DNA of 64,000 nt from Mucilaginibacter aquatilis (GCF_009755275.1 NZ_WQLA01000002.1:372001-436000), one strand, 5' to 3'; shown: positions 24,931 through 33,543, numbered from the stretch's first letter. A program made the numbers and translations. Notes: generated from the letters alone by a model not told the origin.

Positions 24931-25830
24931 TTAATCAAACCTGATTGAAACCTGCGTTAAATTCACTGCAAGGCTAACATCAGCCCCTAACTTTAACGCG
25001 TAATTGTCATTCACATGCCCTGCCGGAAAGTCAAAGCAAACAGGGTAGTCATATTCCTTTACAGCGGCTTGGATTATTTCAGCAGCAGTTTGCCCAAATG
25101 GGATATCATTGTCTTTCAAATCTGTAAACCCGCCTACTATTAAACCTGCCAGATTTTTGAGTTTATCTGCCCTCTTTAGTGTATACATCATGCGGTCAAT
25201 GGAATATAGGTACTCGCCCACATCTTCGATGAATAATACCTTACCATCGTAATCATAGTCTGAAACTGAGCCGAGCACCGAAATAAGTATGGCCAAATTA
25301 CCGCCTATAAGCTTGCCTTTGCCTTCACCAATGCGGTTAAGCGTATGCGCGCTTATATTGTAAGTTAACTCTTCACCAAAAAGTGCTTTTCTTAAGGTTT
25401 CAACTGATGTTGCTGTTGCATCAGGAATATTAATGGGCATTTGTCCGTGTAGGGTTGTCAAGCCCAGTTGACGAGATAAGTGAGCGTGCAGCACTGTGAT
25501 GTCACTAAAGCCAATAATCCATTTTGGATGGGTTAACAATTTGCTGAAATCAACCATGTCAATGATGCGTACAGTTCCGTAGCCTCCGCGTGCTGCAAAT
25601 ATGGCTTTAATGCTGGTGTCGTTTATGTATTGTTGCAGGTCGGCAGCGCGTAAATCATCATCACCGGCAAATTGATTATAGCTTGCCGAAATGGTTTGGC
25701 CCAGCTCCACTTCCAGCCCCCATGATTTTAAAAGTTTTACGGCATCGTACATTGGCTTTGGTAGCTTTTTAGCCGGACAAATAATGGCTACACGGTCGCC
25801 TTTTTGCAGATATGGGGGAGTTATGCTCAT
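24931..25830 (-). CDS. S66-family LD-carboxypeptidase
   Basis: About 299 residues from the ATG at 25830. Peptidase family S66 (LdcA/MccF) enzymes cleave the L,D bond of cytoplasmic tetrapeptides in peptidoglycan recycling, or detoxify microcin C. Seen: GDRVAIICPAKK near the start, RGGYGTVRIID (81-91), the nucleophile Ser109 in IGFSDIT, the Glu of FIEDVGEYLY, and the His of FPAGHVNDN, giving the Ser-Glu-His triad. A longer reading from 25947 is rejected: its extra 39 residues lack family features and overlap the metG promoter. No signal peptide, as expected for a cytoplasmic enzyme. Confidence 0.88.
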   Translation of the reverse strand: MSITPPYLQKGDRVAIICPAKKLPKPMYDAVKLLKSWGLEVELGQTISASYNQFAGDDDLRAADLQQYINDTSIKAIFAARGGYGTVRIIDMVDFSKLLTHPKWIIGFSDITVLHAHLSRQLGLTTLHGQMPINIPDATATSVETLRKALFGEELTYNISAHTLNRIGEGKGKLIGGNLAILISVLGSVSDYDYDGKVLFIEDVGEYLYSIDRMMYTLKRADKLKNLAGLIVGGFTDLKDNDIPFGQTAAEIIQAAVKEYDYPVCFDFPAGHVNDNYALKLGADVSLAVNLTQVSIRFD

Positions 25831-25835
25831 AATGT

Positions 25836-25843
25836 TATCTTTG
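25836..25843 (+). promoter_or_regulatory. Probable -7 element of metG
   Basis: TATCTTTG, followed by C, matches TAnnTTTG 26 bases before the TTG start of metG, in the 39-base gap to the divergent carboxypeptidase. A -33 TTTG at the ideal spacing is not seen. Confidence 0.45.
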
Positions 25844-25869
25844 CAAAATAAAGAAAGAGAATTACAATT

Positions 25870-27939
25870 TTGGAAGCTCAAAAATATAAACGTTATACCA
25901 TTACTGCGGCATTGCCGTATGCTAATGGTCCTAAACATATTGGTCACCTGGCAGGCGCTTACATTCCGGCCGATTTGTATGCCCGCTACCTGCGCCTTAA
26001 AAAGCGCGATGTGGTTTTTGTATGCGGATCAGATGAGCACGGTACCGCCATTGCCAACCAGGCCATGAAGGAAGGTACCACACCACGTGCTATTATTGAC
26101 AAGTATCATGAGTTGATCAAATATTGCTTTGATAAGCTGAATATATCCTTTGATATCTATCATCGTACGAGTGAGCCCATTCATCATGAAACAGCTCAGG
26201 AGTTTTTTAAAGTGATGAATGATAACGGCGACTTTGAAGTTAAGGAGTCGGAGCAGTACTATGATGAGCAGGCAGGCGCTTTTTTAGCAGATCGCTATAT
26301 TGTAGGAACTTGTCCGGTATGCGCTAATGAGAATGCCTACGGCGATCAGTGCGAAAAATGTGGGAGCTCGTTAAGTCCTGACGATTTAATTGATCCGCGT
26401 TCAACCTTAAGCGGTGATAAACCGGTTAAGCGTCCAACCAAACACTGGTATCTGCCCTTAAATAAATACGAAAGCTGGTTAAGCGAGTGGATATTGAAAG
26501 GCCATGCCAGCGATTGGAAAACCAACGTTTATGGCCAGTGTAAAAGCTGGATTGACGGAGGACTGCACCCACGTGCCGTAACACGCGATTTGGACTGGGG
26601 CATTAAAGTTCCGGTTGAAGGCGCCGACGGCAAAGTGCTTTACGTTTGGTTTGATGCGCCTATTGGCTACATATCGGCAACTAAACAATGGGCATTAGAT
26701 AATAATAAAGACTGGAAGTTATACTGGCAGGATGATGAAACCAAGCTGGTGCACTTTATTGGCAAAGACAACATTGTTTTCCATTGTATTGTGTTTCCGG
26801 CTATGCTTAAGGCTCATGGAGAATACATATTGCCTGAAAATGTACCGGCCAATGAATTCATGAATCTTGAAGGTGATAAAATGTCTACCAGCCGTGGTTG
26901 GAGCATTGAAATGCATGACTATCTGGAAGATTTCCCTACCAAGGTTGATGAGTTGCGCTATTACCTTACTGCCATTGCTCCCGAAACTGCCGATAGCGAG
27001 TTTACCTGGAAAGATTACCAGGCCCGTGTTAATAATGAACTTGTTGCCATTTTAGGTAACTTGGTCAATCGGGTGATGATATTGATGCACAAATTCTTTG
27101 ATGGTAAAATTGGAGATGCATCAGGCCAGATTACACTTAAAGACAACGCATTAAATACTGAATTAGGTAGGCTGTATGATGATTTAGAGCAAAGCTTTGA
27201 AAGCTATAAGTTCCGCCAGGCGCAGCAAACGGTTATGGAAATTGCCCGTTTAGGTAACCGTTACCTTACAGAGCAAGAGCCTTGGAAAACCATAAAAACC
27301 AACCCCGAAGGCGCACGCGAGGCCTTAAATAATTGTTTGGTGCTTATTGGTCATATTGCAGCATGCATACAACCTTTTTTACCGGGCACTGCTAGCAAGA
27401 TATTAACCATGCTTAACTGGCCGGCAGACACTATTTACTTTAATGAGGAGATAGCATTCACAAGCGGCCACCAGTTGCAGGCAGCGTCACTTTTATTTGA
27501 GAAAATTGAGGATGAAGTTATTGAAAGGCAAGTGCAAAAGCTCATCAGCAAAAAGCAGTCGATAGAGCAACCTGCAGTTGAGCCGGTATCAGCACTGGTG
27601 CCTGCTAAGTCCAACATCAACTACGAGCAATTTGCTGCTATGGACATACGTACAGGCACCATATTAACTGCTGAAAAAGTTGCGAAAACCAAAAAGTTGT
27701 TAAAGCTTACCATTGATACAGGTTTGGATGAACGCACTGTAGTATCGGGTATTGCAGAATACTTTGAGCCGGAGGCCATCATTGGTCAAAAAGTTAGCAT
27801 ACTGGTAAACCTTGAACCAAGGGAAATAAAAGGTATTACATCGCAAGGCATGATTCTGATGGCAGAGAATGCCGAAGGTGTGTTGAGCTTTGTTTCGCCT
27901 GCAAGCGATGGCATGCACAACGGTTCGGTAGTGCGGTAA
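25870..27939 (+). CDS. metG: Methionyl-tRNA synthetase
   Basis: 689 residues; charges tRNA-Met and tRNA-fMet with methionine in the cytoplasm. Seen: HIGH at 23-26, a zinc knuckle with Cys148, Cys151, Cys161 and Cys164, KMSTS at 337-341, an anticodon-binding helical domain (about 400-540), and a C-terminal EMAP/Arc1p-like tRNA-binding domain (about 585-689, INYEQFAAMDIRTGTI). The start is TTG at 25870: an in-frame TAA lies at 25849-25851, no ATG or GTG lies between, and the conserved ITAALPYANG begins at residue 11. A large perfect inverted repeat follows the stop codon. Confidence 0.96.
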   Translation: MEAQKYKRYTITAALPYANGPKHIGHLAGAYIPADLYARYLRLKKRDVVFVCGSDEHGTAIANQAMKEGTTPRAIIDKYHELIKYCFDKLNISFDIYHRTSEPIHHETAQEFFKVMNDNGDFEVKESEQYYDEQAGAFLADRYIVGTCPVCANENAYGDQCEKCGSSLSPDDLIDPRSTLSGDKPVKRPTKHWYLPLNKYESWLSEWILKGHASDWKTNVYGQCKSWIDGGLHPRAVTRDLDWGIKVPVEGADGKVLYVWFDAPIGYISATKQWALDNNKDWKLYWQDDETKLVHFIGKDNIVFHCIVFPAMLKAHGEYILPENVPANEFMNLEGDKMSTSRGWSIEMHDYLEDFPTKVDELRYYLTAIAPETADSEFTWKDYQARVNNELVAILGNLVNRVMILMHKFFDGKIGDASGQITLKDNALNTELGRLYDDLEQSFESYKFRQAQQTVMEIARLGNRYLTEQEPWKTIKTNPEGAREALNNCLVLIGHIAACIQPFLPGTASKILTMLNWPADTIYFNEEIAFTSGHQLQAASLLFEKIEDEVIERQVQKLISKKQSIEQPAVEPVSALVPAKSNINYEQFAAMDIRTGTILTAEKVAKTKKLLKLTIDTGLDERTVVSGIAEYFEPEAIIGQKVSILVNLEPREIKGITSQGMILMAENAEGVLSFVSPASDGMHNGSVVR

Positions 27940-27943
27940 AAGA

Positions 27944-28001
27944 TTGCGGATTAGTTAAACCTTGTACGATTGAATAAGTCATAGGTTTAACTAATCCGTA
28001 A
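27944..28001. repeat. Long inverted repeat after metG
   Basis: Arms 27944-27962 and 27983-28001 pair over 19 bp with one G-T; the inner 16 bp (27947-27962 with 27983-27998) are perfect, and the loop is 20 bases. No T-run follows, so it is not a textbook intrinsic terminator. It may be an RNA-stability element, a protein-dependent terminator or an operator ahead of the lipoprotein gene at 28022. Confidence 0.7.
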
Positions 28002-28021
28002 ACTTCAACCCAAGCTAACCA

Positions 28022-28870
28022 ATGAAAAGTCTTATCCTTCCCGCCGTACTAGCTGTTTGTGTTATATTTTCTTCATGCAGCCGTTATCAAATTAATTTAA
28101 TAAGCAGCACCAACACAACAAAAGAAGAAGATACAGGCATTTTTAACTTTGAAAATGACTCGGTTAAAATTTCCTATTCCTTTTATGGTCCCAATGCCCC
28201 TGTATCTATAAAAGTTTATAACAAGCTTGATAAGCCCATATATGTTGACTGGCAACGTTCTGCTTTAATCATCGGCGATAAAGCTATAAGCTATACTCCG
28301 GGTAAAATTGATATAAGCGGAACTATAGACGCGCGTACTGATAACTATAATTACGGCAATCGTGGATTAATATTTTCTAATCCTAGCTACACAACCGGAC
28401 AAATTAATGCCGTTGCTAATTTGCCTAAAGATCTTAGCTTTTTACCTCCACATACACAAAGCACTAACACATCGCTAGTGTTAACAAAAGCGTTTTTAGA
28501 TATTCCGCAGGAACAATTCACTCAGGAAGTACTGGATTATAAAGATAATTACCTTTACAAGCAAATAAGTATTAAGGCAGCCACGTTTGATAAGGCAAAT
28601 ACACCATTACTCTTCAAAAGCTATTTAACCCTGTATATGGTTAATGGTACTGAGGCACATCCGGTAGCTTATTCACAAGAGTTTTTTGTGTCAAAAACAT
28701 ATACTACCATCGATAATCCCAAAAATCTGTTGCTCTTCAAAAATGAGCGCGGCGATTATTTTTTTAATAAAAAGGCTACCAAATATCAAGGTGTTGTTGG
28801 TGGTATAACCGTAGGTGCAATTGCAGTTGCCGGGCTGGCTATTTACACATCCGGTAATTCGGGTAAGTAA
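28022..28870 (+). CDS. Lipoprotein of unknown function
   Basis: 282 residues with a signal peptide and lipobox (SSC, Cys19). The mature part begins YQINLISSTNT and is rich in Ser, Thr, Asn and Lys with a beta-rich pattern (ISYSFYGPNAPVSIKVYNKLDKPIYVDW). A hydrophobic Gly/Val/Ala stretch (VVGGITVGAIAVAGLAIY, about 259-276) near the C-terminus could be a membrane-inserting segment. No family recognised. It stands alone between the metG inverted repeat and the tRNA-Arg gene. Confidence 0.65.
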   Translation: MKSLILPAVLAVCVIFSSCSRYQINLISSTNTTKEEDTGIFNFENDSVKISYSFYGPNAPVSIKVYNKLDKPIYVDWQRSALIIGDKAISYTPGKIDISGTIDARTDNYNYGNRGLIFSNPSYTTGQINAVANLPKDLSFLPPHTQSTNTSLVLTKAFLDIPQEQFTQEVLDYKDNYLYKQISIKAATFDKANTPLLFKSYLTLYMVNGTEAHPVAYSQEFFVSKTYTTIDNPKNLLLFKNERGDYFFNKKATKYQGVVGGITVGAIAVAGLAIYTSGNSGK

Positions 28871-28942
28871 ACAAGCAGGTGCAATAATTTTGACGAAGTT
28901 TACAGGGAACCTGAAAAATTTTGCATATTTGCACAAATTCCA

Positions 28943-29014
28943 GCCCCTGTAGTTCAACGGATAGAATAGAAGTTTCCTAAACTTTAGATATGAGTTCGAT
29001 TCTCGTCGGGGGTA
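28943..29014 (+). tRNA. tRNA-Arg (anticodon CCT)
   Basis: Folds as a full cloverleaf of 72 bases: acceptor GCCCCTG with CGGGGGT (G-T ends), D stem GTTC/GAAT, anticodon stem GAAGT/ACTTT with loop TTCCTAA giving anticodon CCT, T arm ATGAG-TTCGATT-CTCGT, discriminator A. CCA is not encoded. It reads the AGG codon. A partial second copy of its 3' half lies 1,153 bases downstream. Confidence 0.93.
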
Positions 29015-29090
29015 CAAAGAGACTTGAACAGTCGCTTTACTTTATCGGCTTGCACAGTCAAGCAAATTCATTTACCACTAAATACTCCAA

Positions 29091-30020
29091 GTGGCTATAA
29101 GCAAAATTGTTATAAGTTGTAACGCTAAGGATGTATACCTGACACGTATATGCATTGCCAGTATCAGGTTTTATTACGAGGACATAGCAATATATATTAT
29201 AAAAGATCAGTTACGAGGAAACTTTGATACCTGCGAGCTGGAAAAAATCTTTGATGTAAAAGTTATAAATCTTGGAATATCAAAATTTGGCTGGGGAACA
29301 GCAAAACTTTACTTTCTTTTATCAAATTTCTTTCCGGGTGAACGCATAATGGTTCTTGATTCAGACATTGTTTTTGTAGGTAGAGTATTAGATTACATCA
29401 GTAGTAATTTAAAGAACGAAGAATTTGCCGTCAGCACTCATATTATTGATGATCCATATTCTAATTCGGTAAGAGACGCATATTATGATTTAGATTTTAT
29501 CCTTACGAAAGACCCCAACTTTAAGTATCCGGGGTATGTTTTTAACACTGGACAAATGATAGTGACTACTAACAGTATAACTAAGGATGAGATAGCTGAA
29601 TTTGTAGATCTTGAAAAGTTCCCCTATTGGAAATATCAGGACAAGATGCCTACGGTTGATCAGTCACTTCTTAACTATATACTTCCAAAAAAAGAGATGA
29701 CTGGTGAACTCTCAATCTGTAAGCTAGACTTCATGATATGGGGTGGTAATAAAAACAATTCTTCAATTGATATCGATATTGATGATGTGAAAAGCGGAAA
29801 TCTGCATCAGCTAATTCACTGGGCCGGGGGTAAAAAAAGTGGAGGTATCTCTGAAATGACTGGTTATCCGATCTTAAAATTCTTTGAAGATCAATATTAT
29901 CATCAAGTAAAGTTTGGACAATTTAAAAGGAAATTTAGACTGTATACATTCTTAACTAGAGAGAGAATTAGCAATAGTGTACGTAACGTTAAAAAGATGG
30001 TAAAATCAGCGATCAAATAA
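29091..30020 (+). CDS. GT8-like glycosyltransferase on an AT-rich islet
   Basis: 309 residues, cytoplasmic, GT-A fold. Seen: IMVLDSDIVFVG with a DSD metal motif at 90-92, a FNTGQMIV segment around 152-159 and LIHWAGGKK near 241-249. This order resembles GT8 (galactosyl/glucosyl-type, retaining) enzymes, where the last motif is HxxGxxKPW. Start is GTG at 29091, bounded by an in-frame TAA four codons upstream. Base use differs from the neighbours: 7 of 11 Arg codons are AGA/AGG, while surrounding genes mostly use CGT/CGC, and the gene is AT-rich. It lies alone between tRNA-Arg and a tRNA remnant, which suggests acquisition by transfer. Donor and acceptor unknown. Confidence 0.7.
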   Translation: MAISKIVISCNAKDVYLTRICIASIRFYYEDIAIYIIKDQLRGNFDTCELEKIFDVKVINLGISKFGWGTAKLYFLLSNFFPGERIMVLDSDIVFVGRVLDYISSNLKNEEFAVSTHIIDDPYSNSVRDAYYDLDFILTKDPNFKYPGYVFNTGQMIVTTNSITKDEIAEFVDLEKFPYWKYQDKMPTVDQSLLNYILPKKEMTGELSICKLDFMIWGGNKNNSSIDIDIDDVKSGNLHQLIHWAGGKKSGGISEMTGYPILKFFEDQYYHQVKFGQFKRKFRLYTFLTRERISNSVRNVKKMVKSAIK

Positions 30021-30124
30021 GACGCTTGCTTGATGCTTATGTCTACAATTATACTAATCATAATATATGATTGGTGTGTAGGTAGGTTTTAAGAAATTTG
30101 ATGATTTGAACGTATAGTATAAAG

Positions 30125-30166
30125 GTTTCCCAAACTTTAGATATGAGTTCTATTCTCGTCGAGAGT
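30125..30166 (+). pseudogene. Partial copy of tRNA-Arg(CCT), 3' portion
   Basis: 42 bases match 28972-29013 of the intact tRNA at 38 positions; mismatches are at 30131, 30151, 30162 and 30164. The copy covers the anticodon loop to the end of the acceptor 3' strand; the 5' acceptor strand and D arm are missing, so it cannot fold as a tRNA. This is the shape of an attachment-site duplication left by integration into a tRNA gene, or of a decayed tandem tRNA. Confidence 0.8.
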
Positions 30167-30170
30167 CCTA

Positions 30171-30204
30171 AAAACGCAGTTTTTATACATGAAAGCTGCG
30201 TTTT
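30171..30204 (+). terminator. Intrinsic terminator after the tRNA remnant
   Basis: Perfect 9-bp stem AAAACGCAG (30171-30179) with CTGCGTTTT (30196-30204), ending in T residues, 4 bases after the tRNA remnant. No such hairpin follows the intact tRNA, which hints that this was the original terminator of the tRNA transcript. Confidence 0.65.
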
Positions 30205-30370
30205 CAATCAAGAAATTAACGACAAGTTCTGATATAAATGGATTCATGTTACTTACACTATGCATGATATAATTGACCTTATAAATAGGTAATCAATAAT
30301 CTAAAATTGACTTATCATCATTCGCAAAGCAATCGCTCTATAATAGTAGTTTAACCTTACTGTTAGAACC

Positions 30371-31840
30371 TTAGTTTTTCAGCCAGGCAACAGCTGCATC
30401 AAGTACTTTATCTGTCTGCTTGTCTTTATCAGCCTCAATCTTTACATCGGGCTGAATGTTCAATAGATAATTCTTTCCGTTTCTATCAGCGGCATAGCCA
30501 GTGGCTAAATATAAATAAGCTCCGGTTGATAACTTGATGCTTTGGTTAGTCGTCATATAGCCGGCTGAAGGCTCGCCAAATAGCTTAGTAATGGGTTTGC
30601 CTATTAAGCTTAGTGTGGCCATTTCGCCGCTGCTACCTGTGTTTGGCCCTATTAATACTGCAACTTTAGTATCTTGTTTACGTAAGGTATATGATCTTTT
30701 TGCAGCAACCTGTTTACGACCGCCAACATCGAAACGTCCTTTATAATACGTCCATTCATTTTTCGCACTAGCTTTGCTATCAGGATACACAAAGTAGCCC
30801 ACCGTACCCTCGCCTATCAATGGTCCTAAGCCGGCAATCATTGGTGCCATATTGCCGCCACCGTTTTTGCGCATATCAACCACCCACCCTTTAATATCAT
30901 GTTTGGTATCTATTTCTGTAATAATATCTTGTATGCGCGTGGCAAAGTTTACGCTTGCCGTATCATTGATTGATCCAAATCCTGGTATAATGATATAACC
31001 AATATCGCCTTTGAGCAGTTGGCCTTGCGGCTGCTGAACAACATTGTTGCGTGTGGCGTAACTTTGTGCACTGGTTTTAGTCTTGTAATTCGAATGTTTG
31101 TCACCTGCTAAGCGTAGCCTTGAAATTAAAAAGTCCAAAATAAGCGGGCTTTCTTTTATAGTAAGTCCGCTAGTAGTCAAATACGTAATACCTTGGTTAA
31201 CAGCCTGCCAGTTTAATGAATCGGCATAAATGGCACGTTTCTTTATAAGGCTGGTAACTTCTTGTGAAAATTTGGTCAGTTCTTTAGATGGTTCACCAAC
31301 TACATTTGGTAGTGCCTGCAAGGCAAAATCATCCAACCAAACCGTACCGTTTCCCATTAAATAGGCACCTACTGTTATTTTCTTTGCGTTAGCGTCTGCC
31401 AAAAAATTAAGAGTTAGTTGTTTCCAATCATTTGTACCACTTAGGCCCGCATCCTGCATCTGTGAGGTCCTAGTGCTGATTATTCTGTTTTTATTATCCC
31501 ACACCTGGCAAAAAAGCTGAACACTACCGCTTACATCTTTTGTTTTAACATAACAGCTTAGCAAAATTTGCTTTAATTGATTTGCATCAATAGCGATGTT
31601 TTGCATAATTGACTGTCTGCCCTGTAAGCTTTCTATCCCACTAATTCTTAAAGATTTGCTGCCGGTGTTGTGTTCTTCAGAAGTTACCTTCACGCTGTAA
31701 CTCTGCTCCAACTTAACGTCCCAAAACAGTGGCAGGTTATTCAACGTGTCAGAAACGGTCTCAAAGCTGGGGTTAGATAGTTGAGCGCAAGTCACAGAAA
31801 TATTAAAGCAGAAAAATATAAAGGCAGCAAATTGCTTCAT
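30371..31840 (-). CDS. Exported S41-family (tail-specific-like) peptidase
   Basis: 489 residues. Signal peptide 1-19 (TCAQ). Residues about 20-175 form a beta-sandwich resembling a carbohydrate-binding module (SKSLRISG, then GTVWLDDFAL). The C-terminal part is an S41 catalytic domain: VVDMRKNGGGNMAPM (Gly-rich substrate site) and the nucleophile Ser in GSSGEM (SSGE at 403-406). No PDZ domain is evident. S41 enzymes are C-terminal processing proteases; the sandwich domain suggests anchoring to glycans or envelope. Stands alone on the minus strand; start ATG at 31840. Confidence 0.85.
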   Translation of the reverse strand: MKQFAAFIFFCFNISVTCAQLSNPSFETVSDTLNNLPLFWDVKLEQSYSVKVTSEEHNTGSKSLRISGIESLQGRQSIMQNIAIDANQLKQILLSCYVKTKDVSGSVQLFCQVWDNKNRIISTRTSQMQDAGLSGTNDWKQLTLNFLADANAKKITVGAYLMGNGTVWLDDFALQALPNVVGEPSKELTKFSQEVTSLIKKRAIYADSLNWQAVNQGITYLTTSGLTIKESPLILDFLISRLRLAGDKHSNYKTKTSAQSYATRNNVVQQPQGQLLKGDIGYIIIPGFGSINDTASVNFATRIQDIITEIDTKHDIKGWVVDMRKNGGGNMAPMIAGLGPLIGEGTVGYFVYPDSKASAKNEWTYYKGRFDVGGRKQVAAKRSYTLRKQDTKVAVLIGPNTGSSGEMATLSLIGKPITKLFGEPSAGYMTTNQSIKLSTGAYLYLATGYAADRNGKNYLLNIQPDVKIEADKDKQTDKVLDAAVAWLKN

Positions 31841-32101
31841 TTAGCAAAGTTAATATAAGTATGGTAACGTCGAACCTAGTGTACCAGCATCAGTCTTTTA
31901 TAACATACGATGAGAGTTGTCCTGGATTTTAATTTTTAAGGCTGATACAAAACGACAATCAATTGATACAAATAATAAGAGCCGGTTGAGTTACTTTGGT
32001 TTAAATAACCAATTAGTTGATAAGATGAGTTGTGTTAAGAAATGGCGTGTGTCGTATCATGCTTACAGTCTCATTATATCAACGTTTAATTCACCTGCAT
32101 C

Positions 32102-33208
32102 ATGTTTATAAGAAACGCTGTTGTTCTACTTTTTTTATTATCAGCACAATTTGGGTTTAGCCAAACCAAAGAGTTAAAAAACTTTCCTAAAGGATACGAA
32201 CCCGAAACGGTTGGCAAAAAGCTAGCTGAACGCTTTGTAGTGGGTAAGCATGCCCTTCATATGGGTAAATGGATTGGATACCCCGAAGTTTTTAACTGGA
32301 TGGGTGCTTTGAAATTTGCAGCACTTACCAAAGATGATGTATTAATAAAAAAGCTGCAGGATAGATTTGAGCCGCTATTTACCACCGAAAAGCAGCTGCT
32401 ACCCATCATGAATCATGTTGACGTGAATATGTTTGGCAGTTTACCATTTGAACTCTACAAAATTACCAAAGACAAGCGCTACCTCGAACTTGCGCTACCA
32501 TATGCTGATACACAATGGTCGGTACCAGAAAGCGCATCGCCGCAGGAGAAAGCCTGGGCCGATAAAGGATATTCCTGGCAAACCCGCCTGTGGATTGACG
32601 ATATGTACATGATTACCATTGTGCAAACACAAGCCTATAGACAAACAGGTGATAGGAAATACATTGACAGGGCCGCCAAACAGATGGTTTTATATCTTGA
32701 TTCGTTGCAAAAACCTAATGGACTTTTCTATCATGCGCCTGACGTTCCATTTTACTGGGGACGGGGAAACGGCTGGATGGCCGCCGGTATGACAGAGCTT
32801 TTGCATGATTTGCCTAAAAACAGCCAATATCGTCCGCGAATTTTAAAGGGTTACCGTACCATGATGCAAAGCCTTAAAAACTACCAGGCAAAGTCGGGCA
32901 TGTGGAACCAGCTAATTGATGAGCCTACCTTTTGGCCAGAAACATCGGGCACCGCAATGTTTGCATTTGCGATGATAACTGGAGTAAAACAAGGGTGGTT
33001 GAATGAAAAGGAGTATGGCCCGGTTGCACGTAAAGCCTGGCTGGCTATGGTACCTTATGTAAATGAAAGTGGCAATGTTAGTGAAGTGTGCGTTGGAACC
33101 AATAAGAAAAACGATAAGCAATACTATTATGACAGGCCAAGGCATACGGGAGATTATCATGGTCAGGCGCCATACCTATGGTGTACAGTTGCATTGCTAG
33201 AGAAATAA
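32102..33208 (+). CDS. GH105 unsaturated rhamnogalacturonyl hydrolase
   Basis: 368 residues with a signal peptide (FGFSQ, cleavage near 20-21). GH105/GH88-type alpha6/alpha6 barrel: WIDDMYM at 164-170 carries the Asp expected to be the catalytic acid, and YWGRGNGWMAAGM at 218-230 is the family's aromatic/Gly signature; HTGDYHGQAPYLWCT is at the C-terminus. These enzymes remove the unsaturated uronic acid left by pectate or rhamnogalacturonan lyases, by a hydration mechanism. No lyase or transporter is adjacent; the susC/susD pair is 7 kb away and not obviously linked. Confidence 0.88.
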   Translation: MFIRNAVVLLFLLSAQFGFSQTKELKNFPKGYEPETVGKKLAERFVVGKHALHMGKWIGYPEVFNWMGALKFAALTKDDVLIKKLQDRFEPLFTTEKQLLPIMNHVDVNMFGSLPFELYKITKDKRYLELALPYADTQWSVPESASPQEKAWADKGYSWQTRLWIDDMYMITIVQTQAYRQTGDRKYIDRAAKQMVLYLDSLQKPNGLFYHAPDVPFYWGRGNGWMAAGMTELLHDLPKNSQYRPRILKGYRTMMQSLKNYQAKSGMWNQLIDEPTFWPETSGTAMFAFAMITGVKQGWLNEKEYGPVARKAWLAMVPYVNESGNVSEVCVGTNKKNDKQYYYDRPRHTGDYHGQAPYLWCTVALLEK

Positions 33209-33281
33209 AGGAAGCGTTCAATTTAGTGCTGTAAAGATTTGTCGATACAGTTTGCAATCATTCTGTAAAACATAGAAAGAG

Positions 33282-33419
33282 TTGATAACCAAAAAAGAGC
33301 CTGATGAACCATACCCAATCCCGGTAGCACCAGAGCGGTCGGAAGAATTTGCACCAGGGCTCGATCCCGAATTGCAAAGCCTGGCTGATGCATTAAGCGA
33401 TTTTAAGAGAAAGCAGTAA
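33282..33419 (+). CDS. Possible small acidic protein (45 residues)
   Basis: An open frame from TTG at 33282 (in-frame TAG just upstream at 33273-33275) to TAA at 33417. The peptide is rich in Pro, Glu and Asp and ends DALSDFKRKQ; it begins Met-Ile-Thr-Lys-Lys-Glu-Pro-Asp-Glu. The clean codon use suggests a real small gene, and similar Pro/Glu-rich small proteins occur in Sphingobacteriaceae, though I cannot test conservation. It is followed by a symmetric terminator hairpin. No function can be assigned; the TTG start lowers confidence. Confidence 0.4.
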   Translation: MITKKEPDEPYPIPVAPERSEEFAPGLDPELQSLADALSDFKRKQ

Positions 33420-33489
33420 ATAAGATGGAAAAGAAGGCTGGGCCAAATCCTTGTTTATCAAGAAATAAATTTAATAATGTCTATATTAT

Positions 33490-33527
33490 CGACAAAGCCC
33501 GATGTGTAATTACGTCGGGCTTTGTCG
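33490..33527. terminator. Bidirectional hairpin terminator
   Basis: Perfect 13-bp stem, CGACAAAGCCCGA (33490-33502) with TCGGGCTTTGTCG (33515-33527), 12-base loop. It lies between the rightward small ORF/GH105 unit and the leftward terC gene, so it probably ends transcription from both sides; T-runs are weak. Confidence 0.7.
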
Positions 33528-33543
33528 TTAATTTCAGTAGAGT

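Larger units (their letters stand above)
30021..30370. other. Gene-free stretch with tRNA remnant and terminator
   Basis: Contains a small hairpin (30054-30061 with 30067-30074), the tRNA-Arg remnant at 30125-30166 and a terminator at 30171-30204. Bases 30205-30370 show no ORF or RNA that I can recognise. Confidence 0.6.

Noticed and set aside
25831..25947. N-terminal extension of the LD-carboxypeptidase
   Set aside because: Overlaps the metG promoter and start, and its 39 extra residues do not match the family; the ATG at 25830 gives a normal N-terminus.
30125..30166. A second functional tRNA gene
   Set aside because: The 5' acceptor strand and D arm are missing, and T-loop and acceptor positions are changed.
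31841..32101. Open frame at 31917-32111 before the GH105 gene
   Set aside because: The 64-codon frame overlaps the GH105 start, has no recognisable features and poor codon use; the stretch looks non-coding.
32102..33208. GH105 and susC/susD as one pectin utilisation locus
   Set aside because: They are 7 kb apart with metG, a tRNA and unrelated genes between, so no linkage can be claimed.
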